Assembly: GCA_033675545.1 (NCBI GenBank)
Contig: JAWDGP010007346.1
Span: 395,001-459,000 of the forward strand
DNA length: 64,000 bases
Source of the DNA: Elysia crispata
Lineage: Eukaryota > Mollusca > Gastropoda > Plakobranchidae
Direction: 5' to 3'
In this document: piece by piece, positions 16,419 through 31,502 of the stretch
How the letters are laid out: each line of letters begins with the position of its first letter
Numbering within the stretch: the first letter of the stretch is position 1
Translations under genes and position numbers: made by a program
Notes under the pieces: generated by a model
Told to the model about the DNA's origin: nothing
Seen by the model: the letters and a program-made list of their open reading frames with translations, nothing else
Database searches by the model: none

Positions 16419-18800
16419 TTTATACATAAAATGCTTAAGATTAATGAATAAGCAAAACACAGACAGAGGGAGATCAACTAATTTTGTATATTCCTTATTG
16501 TTATTAAAAATCTATTGAACGCTTTTTACAAGGCTATGAATTTCCGCAATGAGTAGAGTATCTAAAGGTACATTGCCTCGTAGGAATATTTGCCCATTCT
16601 TTTAAACTACATAATAAATAATGTTTAAAAGAGGCTATGCATAGATTTGAATCTACAAAATTAGTTAGTTTGCTTATTAACATATGTCTGTTAGTTTCAG
16701 TCGTTGTTTTTTGCGGGTTTTTCGAAATTTAAATGATTTTAGAAAGATACTCTAAAATAATGAAAAATCTTAGATGTAAAATTATACAAAAGGGAGGTAC
16801 AACGAAGTTACACTGAAAAAACAAATAACTTATGACCGAGCGATAAAATGATGAAGTGTTTCATTTTTACAGAAAGCATACTTTATTTTTTTCCTTCCAA
16901 ATATTGCATTTTGAAATCAAGCCTCAGGTCCCATTATTAAAGATCAAACGATAAAAGCAAATCATCTTAGACTTTCGATATTTTATTTGTGTTCCCTTTT
17001 TGATACATTTTTTAAATCAACGTTGTTAGCATCAGCTGCTACAAATCAAACAAGGAATGCACATGATAAAAAAGCAATTAACCATAAAGGATCTTTTTTT
17101 TTTTAATCTAGATTCAAGAAAACACAAAGAGAAACAACGAAAAGGGGCTGCACTGGCGAAGCAATACTAGTGATATCCTTGAAGGGAATCGTATAACCAA
17201 GGTTGACGAAGGTGCTACAGAGGAATAGTTTGAAATAGTCATGTGTTTCCGTTTTCCAGAGCTTTATTCTATCTTCACATTTTGACTTTACAGTATAATA
17301 ACATATCGTTACTTAACTGCCTTTAGATCTGACGATTGGCCCAAACTTAATTAAGAGACGTAAAGACCAATGACCCTTGATCACAGCCTATTTCTGAGCA
17401 TATCAAGAACACGGACCTCTAGAGTTTCATTGTTTTCATATTTATCATTATAAATTCATCTACTTTATTAGTGAAAAAGAAAACAGAGTTTCATTGTTTT
17501 CATATATATTATTATAAATTAATCTACTTTATTAGTGAAAAAAAAAAACAGACAACGTAGTCCTACCAGGTTTTACAATTCAAAGGGAATATTGCTATGT
17601 ACTTATGTAATTTTATTTTTATTCATTTCGTACGAACTTATCAGTTTGTTCTTTGCTATACATGAATGTATTAAAATGCTTTGACCTCTCGTATCTTTAT
17701 CAGTAAATCTCTATGGTCCAGTACATCAGGTGGCCACTGTATTTCTCAACATTTGTTTAATTTATCATGATTGTATTCATTTCTAGAAAACCGGATTCTT
17801 GTTCCAAAAAACTCAAAGTTGATTTTTTTTAACCAAATATTAAAATTATTACTTTTAGCAAACTTTTGCTTCTAATCAGATATAGTCTAGCAACAGCAAT
17901 GTAATATCAGACCTTTTCTGGTTAACAAACAACACCTTTCAGGAATAACTAAAAAAAAAGTAGAGGAGTATATACCGACGACATGGTGTATTTAACCCGT
18001 AACAAAAGTGTCCATACATTTGCTTTCAGTAATACTTCTTTCATTGAGCTTATCTCTCTTGACTTAGGGCTCTATCATTAACATTTTTCATGAAATGAAA
18101 ATTTTGTGTTTCTCCTTTAATTAATCCTGATTTTTTTTTTTAAACTGACTTGAAAACTTAGAAATAAATATAACAAAAAAAAAAAAGAAGATGAAGAAAC
18201 GATGCAATCGCAGTAGTGGAGTTTTTACCTGATTTAAAAAAAAACGCGGTTCTTCGATACTCTCAATATACATTCGATATCAAAAGCTTAGTAATTTGAA
18301 ATCCTACACACACACACACACACAAATTCCAATTTGGCAAAAAAAAATATAAAATGACCGCTATAAAGATCTTCAAGTAAAGACCTGGTCCCAGTCCGTG
18401 CCGTAATCGTGCGTATGATTTCCCTCAAGGATAGAGGAACAAAAAAAAAAAAGCCGCGACGTTTTATTTTCTGAAGATGCTCTGTCCCACAAGTTCTCAT
18501 GACCAGTTGCTACCAACAATAAAAGCTCGGCTGCTCAGTTCGTCTCCTATCGTAGATGGTTTGGGGTCCTGCTGGTTTCCGTTCTAAATTTGCATCAAAC
18601 CTTTGTGAATTGGCAGTTTCGCCCCGATTTATATTCAGAACGCCGTGTGGCTCCGTTTCAAGTCTTATTTAACAGTCTCGTCGGAGTAAAAAAAAAATGG
18701 TCCGAGTAGTGCGCTACTATTTCACGGTTCTCTCGCTTCAATATTATGCATTTTGGTGAGAGGAGATACACAGAGATGGGAGGAGGGGGAGGAAGAAAAA
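16419..18800. other. AT-rich non-coding stretch
   Basis: No gene is seen. It contains a 64-bp tandem duplication at 17421-17550 and a short (CA)n at 18305-18324. Confidence 0.5.
17421..17550. repeat. Tandem duplication, 64-bp period
   Basis: AGAGTTTCATTGTTTTCATA starts at 17421 and again at 17485. Both copies continue through a shared CTACTTTATTAGTGAAAAA with a few differences. Confidence 0.85.
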
Positions 18801-18894
18801 GAGACAGAGACAGAGACAGAGACAGAGAGAGAGAGAGAGAGAAAGAGACACAGAGAGAGAGAAAGAGACACAGAGACACAGAGACACAGAGAGA

Positions 18895-18934
<40 letters not shown>

Positions 18935-18958
18935 CAGAGACAGACAGACAGACAGAGG
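18801..18958. repeat. (GACAGA)n/(GA)n microsatellite
   Basis: Purine-rich imperfect repeats of GACAGA, CACAGA and GA. A second, shorter array of the same kind lies at about 19133-19200. Confidence 0.93.
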
Positions 18959-19132
18959 GTATTATAGATAAGTAGCAGAAGTAGAAACAGCAGTAGTAGT
19001 ATAGCATCAGCTTCAATAAAAGGGTATGCGGAGGAGGAAAAAGAGAGAGAGGAAAAAAGTAAAGAGAAATAGGTATAGGCGCAAGTAGACACATTTTCAG
19101 GAGATAATGGTGGTGTTGATAGTAGAAACTGT

Positions 19133-19200
19133 ATGAGAGAGAGAGAGGGGGAGGGAGGGAGAGAGACAGAGACAGAGACAGACAGAGACAGAGAGAGAGA
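19133..19200. repeat. (GA)n/(GACAGA)n microsatellite
   Basis: GA repeats, a GGGAGGGAGG interruption, then GACAGA repeats. Confidence 0.9.
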
Positions 19201-21806
<2,606 letters not shown>

Positions 21807-21888
21807 CTCGCCTCGCTCATTCTTTTCCTCTTCTGTTAATTATAAAAGTAAGTATGGTAAAAGAAAGAAACTTTATAATTATGGCAAG

Positions 21889-21889
21889 A

Positions 21890-21977
<88 letters not shown>

Positions 21978-21990
21978 TAACAATAATAAC

Positions 21991-22081
<91 letters not shown>
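21889..22081. repeat. (AAT)n microsatellite, about 190 bp
   Basis: AAT trinucleotides with a few AAC interruptions near 21974-21990. The frames across it encode poly-Asn, poly-Ile and similar, and are not genes. Confidence 0.97.
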
Positions 22082-22575
22082 GCACGAGCAGAAAAACAAC
22101 TATTAAGACGAGGACAAAAGCGAAAGGAAAACAAGAGTAGGTTGGCAACCCGTGAATGCATCAGAAATCTTTATAGAAGTATTGACTGCAACTATAACAT
22201 AAATTTATAGAAAATTTCTGATTTTTACTAATAGTTATGATTGTATTCTCATGTACGCCGAAGCAAATACAGCCTTGATGTACGATCTGATTTTTTTTTC
22301 CTATCGGTCTCACAGCTTTTTGAAAACCTAAACTTGATTGTCTGATGTATTCATTATTATTTTGTTTTCGATAGAACTCGTAGCACAATTTGGCTCAAAT
22401 TAATGAATTTAGAATTATCTCAGGTGGACATTCTTGCTCTACCTCTTTATAAGTCGAAAACGAACTTGTCAAAATTTGTTTATTTCCGTGTAAAGTGAGA
22501 CAAAGTAAAAATTTGTCTATTATTTGGATCAAGATAAGGTGTATTTCGCTAAATTTTATATAGATCTAGGGTCTT
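22082..22575 (+). promoter_or_regulatory. Upstream region of SUGCT
   Basis: This is the roughly 0.5 kb between the AAT array and the first SUGCT ATG. No clear TATA box or CpG-rich core stands out. The promoter may lie here or behind an unseen 5' UTR intron. Confidence 0.3.
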
Positions 22576-23960
22576 ATGTTGACAATGATTTCAAATTCAA
22601 TGACATTAGGCTTGCATCTTAACCAGCATGGATCAAATTATTTGCAAAAATGCAGGATATTATTGGAACCATACATTAGAAATCCAAATCATAGATCTCT
22701 ATTCAGTTGCTTCAGTTCATTTTTAAGTTTAAAACCAAAAGGTGATAAATTCATTTGTGGAACAAAGCCATCTCTTGAAAGAAGGGTGAATCAAAAATGC
22801 TCATTCTTGCTGTCGGCAACCAAGAGTAATGTACAAGAGGAAAGTACAGATGGGTTTGTTATGGGAGCAGGAAATGAACCACCACTTAAAGATGTTCGAG
22901 TGCTTGACATGACTCGGTATGTATTTACAAATATTACATGAACACTCTTCCTTAGTTTTAATATTGTTTAATTCATTCTGTATATCCTCCAAATGCCATA
23001 AAATTCACATTTATTAAAAAAAAAATACTCAACCTTATCATTGTTTTTGGCTATAATAGCAATTTTAGCCATACACTGGTCTAACCATAAATAATTTTGC
23101 TTTGTGAAATTTCTAAAAAACGAAACTTCTTAACCATTACAAAAGTTTTATTTAGTTAAAGAATTTGCATAAACATGTTACCAAAAATCTGATTTCTTTT
23201 CTTGTTAATCTTTTTTTTTCAGAGTGCTAGCAGGCCCTTATTGTACTATGCTTTTGGCTGATCTTGGAGCAGAGGTCATAAAGATAGAGCGGCCAGGTAA
23301 AACTTTTCAGAAGTGTAAAGTTGACTTTGAAATTTATTTTTGTTTTACATTTGCAAGGAATTCATGAGAGTCTTAAATCATGATTCTTTAAACTTGATAA
23401 CGTCCAATGTGGAGCATTTGATCAAGCAAAGTGCTGAATCATTTTGTTTTAATTATTATCTTAATCCATACCAGCAGGATCAATTTTTCAGTCATTTATG
23501 AAATAAGTTTTCCTTGCACAAAATATCTAAATCTTTATTACACTTTTGGGGAGAAGGATATGTTTGGGAGGTTTCAAAACTTAAATATTTTGCCATTGTG
23601 AGCCATTGAACTCAATAACTAGGGCTAAAAAATGTGGTAGATAAAGAGGTGGGTATTTGAAAATTCAGTGTGGAAATTTTGGTATTTTAGACCATGAACA
23701 GGCTATGGCTGACAGTACATTGATTGTTACTATAGTTCTCAGAATTTCTGACATTTTATTTACACAGCCTCTTTTGTTAACTAGTTTCAGCTTTACAAAT
23801 TGAATCCCTTTAATGTAATTTAGGTGTAAAAAAAAAATTAATCACACTAACAATATTTTCAGATTTCGAAAACTGTCAGATAAAAATGTGCAAGTAAACT
23901 GAACTCGAACGTTGTTGAACTCATAACATTTTAAATCATGTTGTTTTTGTGTTGTACTTT

Positions 23961-23997
<37 letters not shown>

Positions 23998-26900
23998 GGG
24001 TGTGGTGATGATACAAGGTCATGGGGTCCTCCATTTATTGGTACTGAATCCTGCTACTTCATGTGTGTTAATCGCAGTAAGAAGGTACAGTTACTAAAGA
24101 AATATGGACACTATTGCACCTTTTCGACAGGTTTCGTATCATATTTCTGAGTATCAAATTGATAAATTACACTGGAAACTTCCTTTACAGGCCTGATGCT
24201 ATATTAGATGTCGCTGCTGCAGATATTTTCTGCCTTTTTTACTTTTTGCTTGTTAAGCTGGAACATATTTTCATAAAAATTTGAGAGAGCTTTAGCGTCA
24301 TGGAACAGTTAAAAGCTGTTAGCAATAATTTTCATTCACTTGGTATAGAATTCTGCCTACATTAAAGCTTTTTCAACTTTTTATAGCAGATGTTATCTTG
24401 TCATTTAAGTAAAATGTTTATTAATCCCTTGTTTTCTTCTCTTTTGCTTGGATTGCTACTCAGAGTGTGACATTGGACATAAAGAAACCAGAAGGTATAA
24501 AACTTGTCAAAGAAGTAAGTGTCTGATTACAACTTGGATTCCCTATTATTATTACCTTTCAATTCTTTTTAATTCTTGTATGTTAGATCCTGAAAAACTT
24601 ATAAACTTTATTATTCAAAATGAGCAGAGAGTACCATTATATCAATCTGGATCATAGTCAAATTTTTTTTCATAAATAGTCTGCAACAATGCAGTTGCTC
24701 ATAAAAGATGGGAACGCTTTCCAAAAAAAAAAAACTTTTTTATATTTGATTTCCAACATGATTCTTTTTAAAAGTTTTCATTATTACAAAATGTCAAGTT
24801 TGCTTTGTTAGAATGAACATGAAGTGATTTTTTTTTTCTATTTTTTTCTAATATTGTATCTATGATTTTTTTTTTTCAAAACAATAAATATTGCCAATGA
24901 TCAGGTAATTATTTCAATTTTATTTGAATGAGCATGGAACGATGTTTTTATAATCATGTATGAATTGTTTTAGAAGAACTGAGATTGATGCTCTAAATAA
25001 ATGTACTGTACTTATTAATATCCTTGAGCATAAATATTCATGCAGTATCATTTAAAACGGATTTATTACCAAACTCATTTCAATTGGAATTTGATTTAAA
25101 ATATGAAGTCAACACTATGCAGTTATGGGATTAAAAGAGTTGATGGTGAGGATTAGAGATCAAAGTAGAAGTGCTTCTACTTTTTCCATTGTAGCCACAA
25201 AAGCATTAGTGTTACAAGCAATACTATTAGCGTTAGAAGGAATACTAATTTAGCAAAAAAAAATATGTTTGTTAAAATTTTTTCTCATTTGTTTCAATTA
25301 CTGGGTAGGGAAATACGTTTTGGTGGCAATATGGATTTTTTTTAAAATATGATTTCTTTAATAAATTGTATGTACAGATTTATAATTATTGTTATCATAT
25401 CATAATACATGTATATCAGGGTAGACATTTATTCAAGTGTATAAAAATACTGCTGTTTCTTCCTCAGTTGGCTGCTGTGAGTGATGTTCTGGTAGAGAAC
25501 TACATACCTGGCAAACTTTCCCAGCTAGGACTAGGATATCCAGAGCTCAGCAAGCTTTTCCCACATCTCATCTACTGCTCTATATCTGGTAAGGGCACAA
25601 GGGTAGAAATCACTAGCTAGCATAATCCAAATTTGAGTGTGCCAACTCCTTTAACCCGTGTGCAGGTAGGATCCTCGAAACTTAAAACTTCATTTTGGTC
25701 AAAATTTTAGCTGAACATTGCAAATCATAAATACTATTGTGTGGTCCACTTAAGTGACTTCTATTAGGTGTCCATCATAAAAAGCAGTCATGTCCTCATG
25801 TCTTGATTTTCTCTGATTTGGAGCTAAATTTCCATAAATCTGACTTTTTACAGTTGAAATTTTAAGGAGTTCACAGTATGTGATAGGTGATTGTAACACT
25901 CATAATATCACAGCACAAGGCATTCTTAGGCTTTGGCTGAGAAGTATTTAACTTTTAAAAGCTTAGGAATTTAGAAAAGAAGGGAAAAAATCTTGAGAGC
26001 AAAGCTGAAATATAAATCAGACATTATGAAGCCAATAATAACATTTCTCTTTCATCCTTTCTATCCTTCAGGGTATGGCCAGACTGGAAATTATGCCTCC
26101 AGGGCAGGATATGATGTTATAGTGTCTGGTACAGGAGGCCTCATGCATATAACAGGTCCTGCGGTAAATATTTCTGATCTCCTTTTTTGGTCATTTTTTA
26201 AAGAATTGATGAGATTTTTTTATTAAAAAATTTGGTTTAAGAAATCAGAACTTATAAATAATTCACAGCTTTTATTGATGTTATAATCTTAGTCAAATAT
26301 TTTTTTATCTTATTTATCATAAAATTAAAATGAAAAGCAAAACTATGACACATTTTCAACTGTTTTAACAGTAAAAGACTTAAAAACTGCAGCCAGGGCT
26401 ACGATTTAAAAGCATTGAGTGTAAAATATGATAAACATATTGTTGATGATCATCTTAACAGCAGCAATAAGAACGTGGGTAAAATAATTTGACATATTCT
26501 TCAATCTCCAATATGACCTATAATTCAGCAATCTGTTTTGTCTAGGGAGGGGAGCCATGTAAAGTTGGAGTTGCCATTACAGACATGTCTACTGGTCTCT
26601 ACGCTGTCAGTGCAATCTTGGCATCACTTCTAGCACGTCAAAGAACAGGAAGAGGACAACATATAGACTGCAACCTGCTTTCCACCAATGTGCTAATGGT
26701 TTTTTTTTTATTTATTCATTTTCGTAATTTTTTTTTGGTTCTTCTTCTCAAAAACTGCATTTAAACAGTACTGCATTATTTTCTTAATTGTTCCAGTAGC
26801 CTCCTATGTTTCAATGTCCTTATCTCATATTACTTCAGAGAGGCAATTTAGCTACATTTCACCTAACTCTCTTGTTTGTAATTTGGGTACCCACCCATAG

Positions 26901-29900
26901 GCAGTGTATATTAATATAATAATCATCATATATCATGCAATGCCATTTTGTGTTTGTTAAATTCAAAAGATTTAGGTGAAATTTATCTTCTTAGTATAGA
27001 ACTCAGAAGGGAAGATGAAGTTGTGAATTTGTATTCTGCAAAGAAAATTTATTTCCATATTGCACTTTACCAAGCCACAGCCCTCATCATGATTCTACAA
27101 TTGCAAAAGAAATTCTGCGATATAATTTATACTTCATTGTAATTTGACTTTTTAAAAAAAAAAGCTGTTGTCAGGAGTTCTTAAATATAAAATATTTTTA
27201 GACTTTGTTGAATTGGTTGACTTGGAGATATTTTAGGGTTCAGATTAATTTCTTTGCACTGCTAAGATGCAATATTCAGATTTTTCATCTCTTGATGCTT
27301 TTAGGAACAGACAGGTGGGAAAAAAATGTAAAAAAAAAAAAAAGAAAAGAAAAAATAATGGCCACATGTTTGCATCAACGAATGAGCCTTGTATTTTTTT
27401 TTAAACAAAACTCATCCGAAGATATTAAATATATCCGTATTATTTCAGTTGAAATCCAATATTTTAAGTGCTACTTTAATGATTTTTTAATTTTTAATTA
27501 TTCTTTTTTCTTTCAATTGCAAGGTAGCATCACTCGCAAACATTGCATCCAACTATATCAATGCTGGTCAAGAGGCCCAAAGATTTGGCACAGCACACCC
27601 CAGTATTGTGCCATATCAGGTGATCATATTTTCCACCTTGAGTTTTTATTGAAAAGTGGGCCTATCATAATATTTTGTGTATAAAGGAGAGGTCATTAAA
27701 ATTTCAGTCAGGGATTAAAAGGCCCAAAGAAACTTATGTTTGGATGGCTTTTTTTTTCCTTTTAAAAAATTCTGACACTCAGTTATATTTATTTTTTCAT
27801 TAGCTGTACAATTCTATTTTGTTATGAGGAAATTTGATCATTTTTGCCATGACGATTTTAAGCCATTTGGATGCAAATCAATCTTTTCTTTTTATTACAT
27901 TGTAATTATAAAAAATGGAAATTTTGTCACTGTATGTATCAATTTCTTCATATTGTAAAATGTTAACATTTTTTTAATGCATTATTTATGGAAATAGTTG
28001 TGTGTTCACCTGAAATTTCTTTTCTTTAAGATCATATGGTTTTGTACTTAGCTGATCACACAAGTGCTCTCATTAAGTTTTTGTCCTCATTTGTAATCTT
28101 TTCTTGTGATTTTCTACCCAGGCTTTTAAGACCAGTGATGGCTATTTTTTGGTAGGTGCTGGAAATGATTCACAGTTCGCTGTGCTAACAAAGGTATGTG
28201 GATATCTACAGAACACTGGCAAAGGTAACGCCTTGTAAAAAAAAAAGATGGGGTGATGGGAGAGAGCTGTGGTTAAGTCAGTAACTTGTGAAATCACTTA
28301 TATCACACGAAGTTTCCAATCATATTGTGTGTTTCATCTAAAAAGAAATTCAGAAAAGCATATTGCTTTAAAAGTTGTTTTTGTTTTGTTCTTAGCATGT
28401 TATTGTGATGTTTTATTCTATTTTTACATAAAACAGGGAAAAAATAGTGTTCAGTCCATTTTAGTGTTTGAAATAAAGTATTGCTTATCTAATTGAAAGA
28501 GTGAAAAAACTTTGAAGAAAGCAAGGTACAAGGTGGAAAAAAAATAAGTGATGTTTATCTGATTTTGGCACAGCAACTCAAAAAGTACTTAAAATCATTG
28601 ATATTTAGTGCCATTTATTATTTTACACTTATCTGCTGTTGTTTTTTTTTACTTATTAAAAAAAAATAAGTAAAGCTTTTTGGTGTCTAGAAGCTTTAAT
28701 ATTTGATATCGCACAGACGTGCATAGTTTTATCATCAAATCAAAAGAAACACAAAAGTGTCCAAAGTACAGCTAGAAAAAGACAATAAATTTGATTAGAT
28801 TAATTGCCTGAAGAGAAAATCACAACATATCGTTTTTTGTGTGTGTGTCTTTTTAGTCAATTGGTCACCCTGAGCTGTCTCAAAATGAGAAGTATCTCAC
28901 CAACAAAGACAGAGTTCAACACAGGGAGGAACTTTTAGCATTTCTAAGCTCTGTGTGAGTGCATCAAAATACAATTTTTGGGTGTTAATGTTGCTGACAC
29001 TGGGTCAAATATTTCTTCATACTTAACATATTTCTGACTCAACTTGATAGCCTTCACTCTTACACTCATTTATCCTGCCTTGGTATTTTGCATCTAATAT
29101 ACCTACTTAGGGGAAAATTTTAAGACTTTGGATAATTTTTTATCACAGGAAAAAAAATTGATCACTGCTCACAAAAAAATGATGTTTTAGTAGTAAACTT
29201 AATCGAATATTGGTTTCAAATACATTTGGCGAGCCCTTATTGTCTGCTCTGTATTAGAAGGATTCAAGTACCATATCATAATTATTCATTGGAAATGAGT
29301 CAACGTATCCAATAATATCATTTTAGATTTAAGCAGAAGCCTTTGGCATACTGGTTATCAACATTTGAGGAATCTGGCATCCCTCACGGCCCCATCAACA
29401 ACATGGAGCAAGTCTTCTCAGATCCCCAGGTACTCATTTATGTTTATAAGATTTTTTTTAAGGCCTTTTTTTGTTTAAAGGTGAAGAGTAACTCTGTAGT
29501 GTGATCAAGCAGTGATATTGACATATATCAAACATGTTTAGAAAGTAACTCCTTGGAAAAGTGTAAGCTTATTTATACTCGTTTTGTATATTACTTTCGT
29601 GTAATTTGATGCAAAAAAGCTTTTGCCCATCAAGTTGTTTTTTTCTTTACATTTCTAAGAAGGAACGACATTGTAAGGAGCACATCTTATTCTGACTGTT
29701 TGATATCAGTTTAAATTATCATTTTTTTTAAGCATGAAAAAAAAAAGATGTGCTTTGGCAAGGTATCATTGAATGCTCCAATTTATATTTTGGCATTCAC
29801 TTCTGTTTTTTTGACAAATTTTTTCAGACACAATTTATTTTTGACTGGAATAGGAATCTGCTCAACAGTTTTACAAATACAATTATATCTTGGCATACTT

Positions 29901-31443
29901 TCACACCATAGTCATCTTGAGCCATAGTCACACTGCAGTGTGCTCCTTGATAGTGCAATTAAATGTTTGTCATTTTTACATTCAGTTATCACAGATTTTT
30001 AAATTTTATCATTGAATTGCCTTTTGAATATTTTTTTAATAACAACTTTTCCTTTTCACTTCAGTTTAAAATTTTGAACCAGTCCAACCTGACCTACAAA
30101 ACTAACTTCATGCCATTTTTTTTTAATCGCTCGCAAGGAGCTAAATCATGTAAAAAAACCTCTGCAACTGGACCATTGTCAACCTGAGACACTGACTTTA
30201 GTAAAATATTTAGTGGGTAGTTACAAGGCTTACATGCCCCTCCATAGTTTCTGCCTTTCGCTTATTGATCTGTAAGGTCAGGATTTAAAAAATCTACTGA
30301 TCATGAAGCCACCCATAAATTGTCAATACACAAGTTGCGTGACAGAGTCCTGTAAGCTGGGCAATTGGTCGTCTAGTTTTGTGGAAATGAGGAGTAGGGT
30401 TGCAACAGTGAAGTGAGTGGGAGAGATAGAAAGGGATGGTTACAGCGATAAGTTTGGTAAACACAGTCAGCATATTACCTTGTGTTGAAGATATGTAAAA
30501 GAGGCAGGAACATTGGTTTTTGGGTCCCATTTTGATGTTCATGAATAGGGTAGGGCACAAATTGTTTTGTGAGTCAGGTCGCATGCTGTCTTTATTATAT
30601 ATATTTCATTACACTTTCTGTGTTAGAGAAAGTGAAGGTCTAAAAGGAAATATGCACAGAACTTTATAATTACGGGACGAAATAGAAATAACAAGCTTGC
30701 AAAGTGAAAGGTTAATATGTTGAATTGGTAATAGTTTTGTTCTTTCTTTTTTGTCCCATAATTATAAAGTTGTGTGCCTATTTCCTTTTAGACCTTGTAT
30801 TATACTATTTATAGACACACACGTCTTTTTGGACCTTTTATAAATAACAAGTTATCCTCCAAGTGTGGTGTTTTTGCTTTCTATTTGGAGAAAAAGTGAA
30901 GGAAAGACTGCAAAGTGACAACTTATGTTTTATTTTAATATGTGAATTGATGCTGCATATTCTCAATGGTCACTAAATTTCTGAGTGAAAGATTGAGAGA
31001 TAGCCAGCACAGCTTTTAGCAACCAGATGATCACCTATCTTATACAAGTACATATCTCTATGATCTTTGGTGGTTACCATGACATGTTCCATTATATATG
31101 GCTTCCATTCTTAAGGGCCCCTAGCAGCAAAAGTTGCTGTTTTTTTTACCTTGATGTCCTTAATCAATTTGATCAAATGATCAAACATTGCAAAATATTG
31201 AATTTTAAAAAATCTGTGTCATTTTTTATTCAGGTCCTACACAACGGATTACTTCAGACAATTCCACACCCAACCCTCGGTGAAGTGAAGGTGGTTGGTC
31301 CTGCTGTGCGATATAGTGGTACCCCAACTGTTCCTCCCATGTCTCCTCCATTGCTGGGGCAACACACAGACCAAGTCCTCACCCAGCTGCTTGGCTACTC
31401 ACAGTCTCAAGTGTCTGATCTACGGCAGGCTAAAGTTATTTGA
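22576..31443 (+). CDS. SUGCT: Succinate-hydroxymethylglutarate (succinyl-CoA:glutarate) CoA-transferase, 12 coding exons
   Basis: A class III (CaiB/BaiF) CoA-transferase that moves CoA from succinyl-CoA or HMG-CoA to glutarate; in mammals it is mitochondrial. Exons: 22576-22916, 23223-23296, 23999-24084, 24464-24514, 25468-25588, 26072-26163, 26546-26689, 27524-27619, 28122-28193, 28857-28954, 29327-29429, 31234-31443. All phases agree, giving about 495 aa (human about 445). Visible signatures: [18 protein letters not shown] at the start of the domain, [33 protein letters not shown], then RAGYD with the family's catalytic Asp at about 239, [33 protein letters not shown] and PPPLLGQHT-like PPLLGQHTD near the end. 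The first 100 residues are an unconserved, Ser/Asn/Lys/Arg-containing leader that may serve as a mitochondrial targeting region; the start at 22576 is the first in-frame ATG and remains a guess. The donor of exon 7 is weak (see findings). Confidence 0.95.
23965..23996 (+). other. Long T run at a SUGCT splice acceptor
   Basis: About 29 consecutive T residues end in ATAAG|GG at the acceptor of SUGCT coding exon 3. It works as an extreme polypyrimidine tract and is a likely site of length variation. Confidence 0.7.
30635..30796. mobile_element. Palindromic MITE-like element in the last SUGCT intron
   Basis: The first ~55 bp, beginning AAGGTCTAAAAGGAAATA, recur as their reverse complement at the right end (TATTTCCTTTTAGACCTT) with few mismatches, around a loop of about 50 bp. 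It has no coding capacity. This is the form of a foldback or short-TIR miniature element. The superfamily is unclear because no obvious target-site duplication is visible. It lies in the intron between 29429 and 31234. Confidence 0.65.
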
Positions 31444-31496
31444 GCTGACATTGGTTTATTTCAATGGATTTGATCTAAAAAAATTATTATACGGGC

Positions 31497-31502
31497 ATTA
31501 AA
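31497..31502 (+). terminator. Candidate polyadenylation signal of SUGCT (ATTAAA)
   Basis: ATTAAA lies about 55 bases after the SUGCT stop. A canonical AATAAA also occurs at 31772-31777, so either may be used. Confidence 0.35.
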
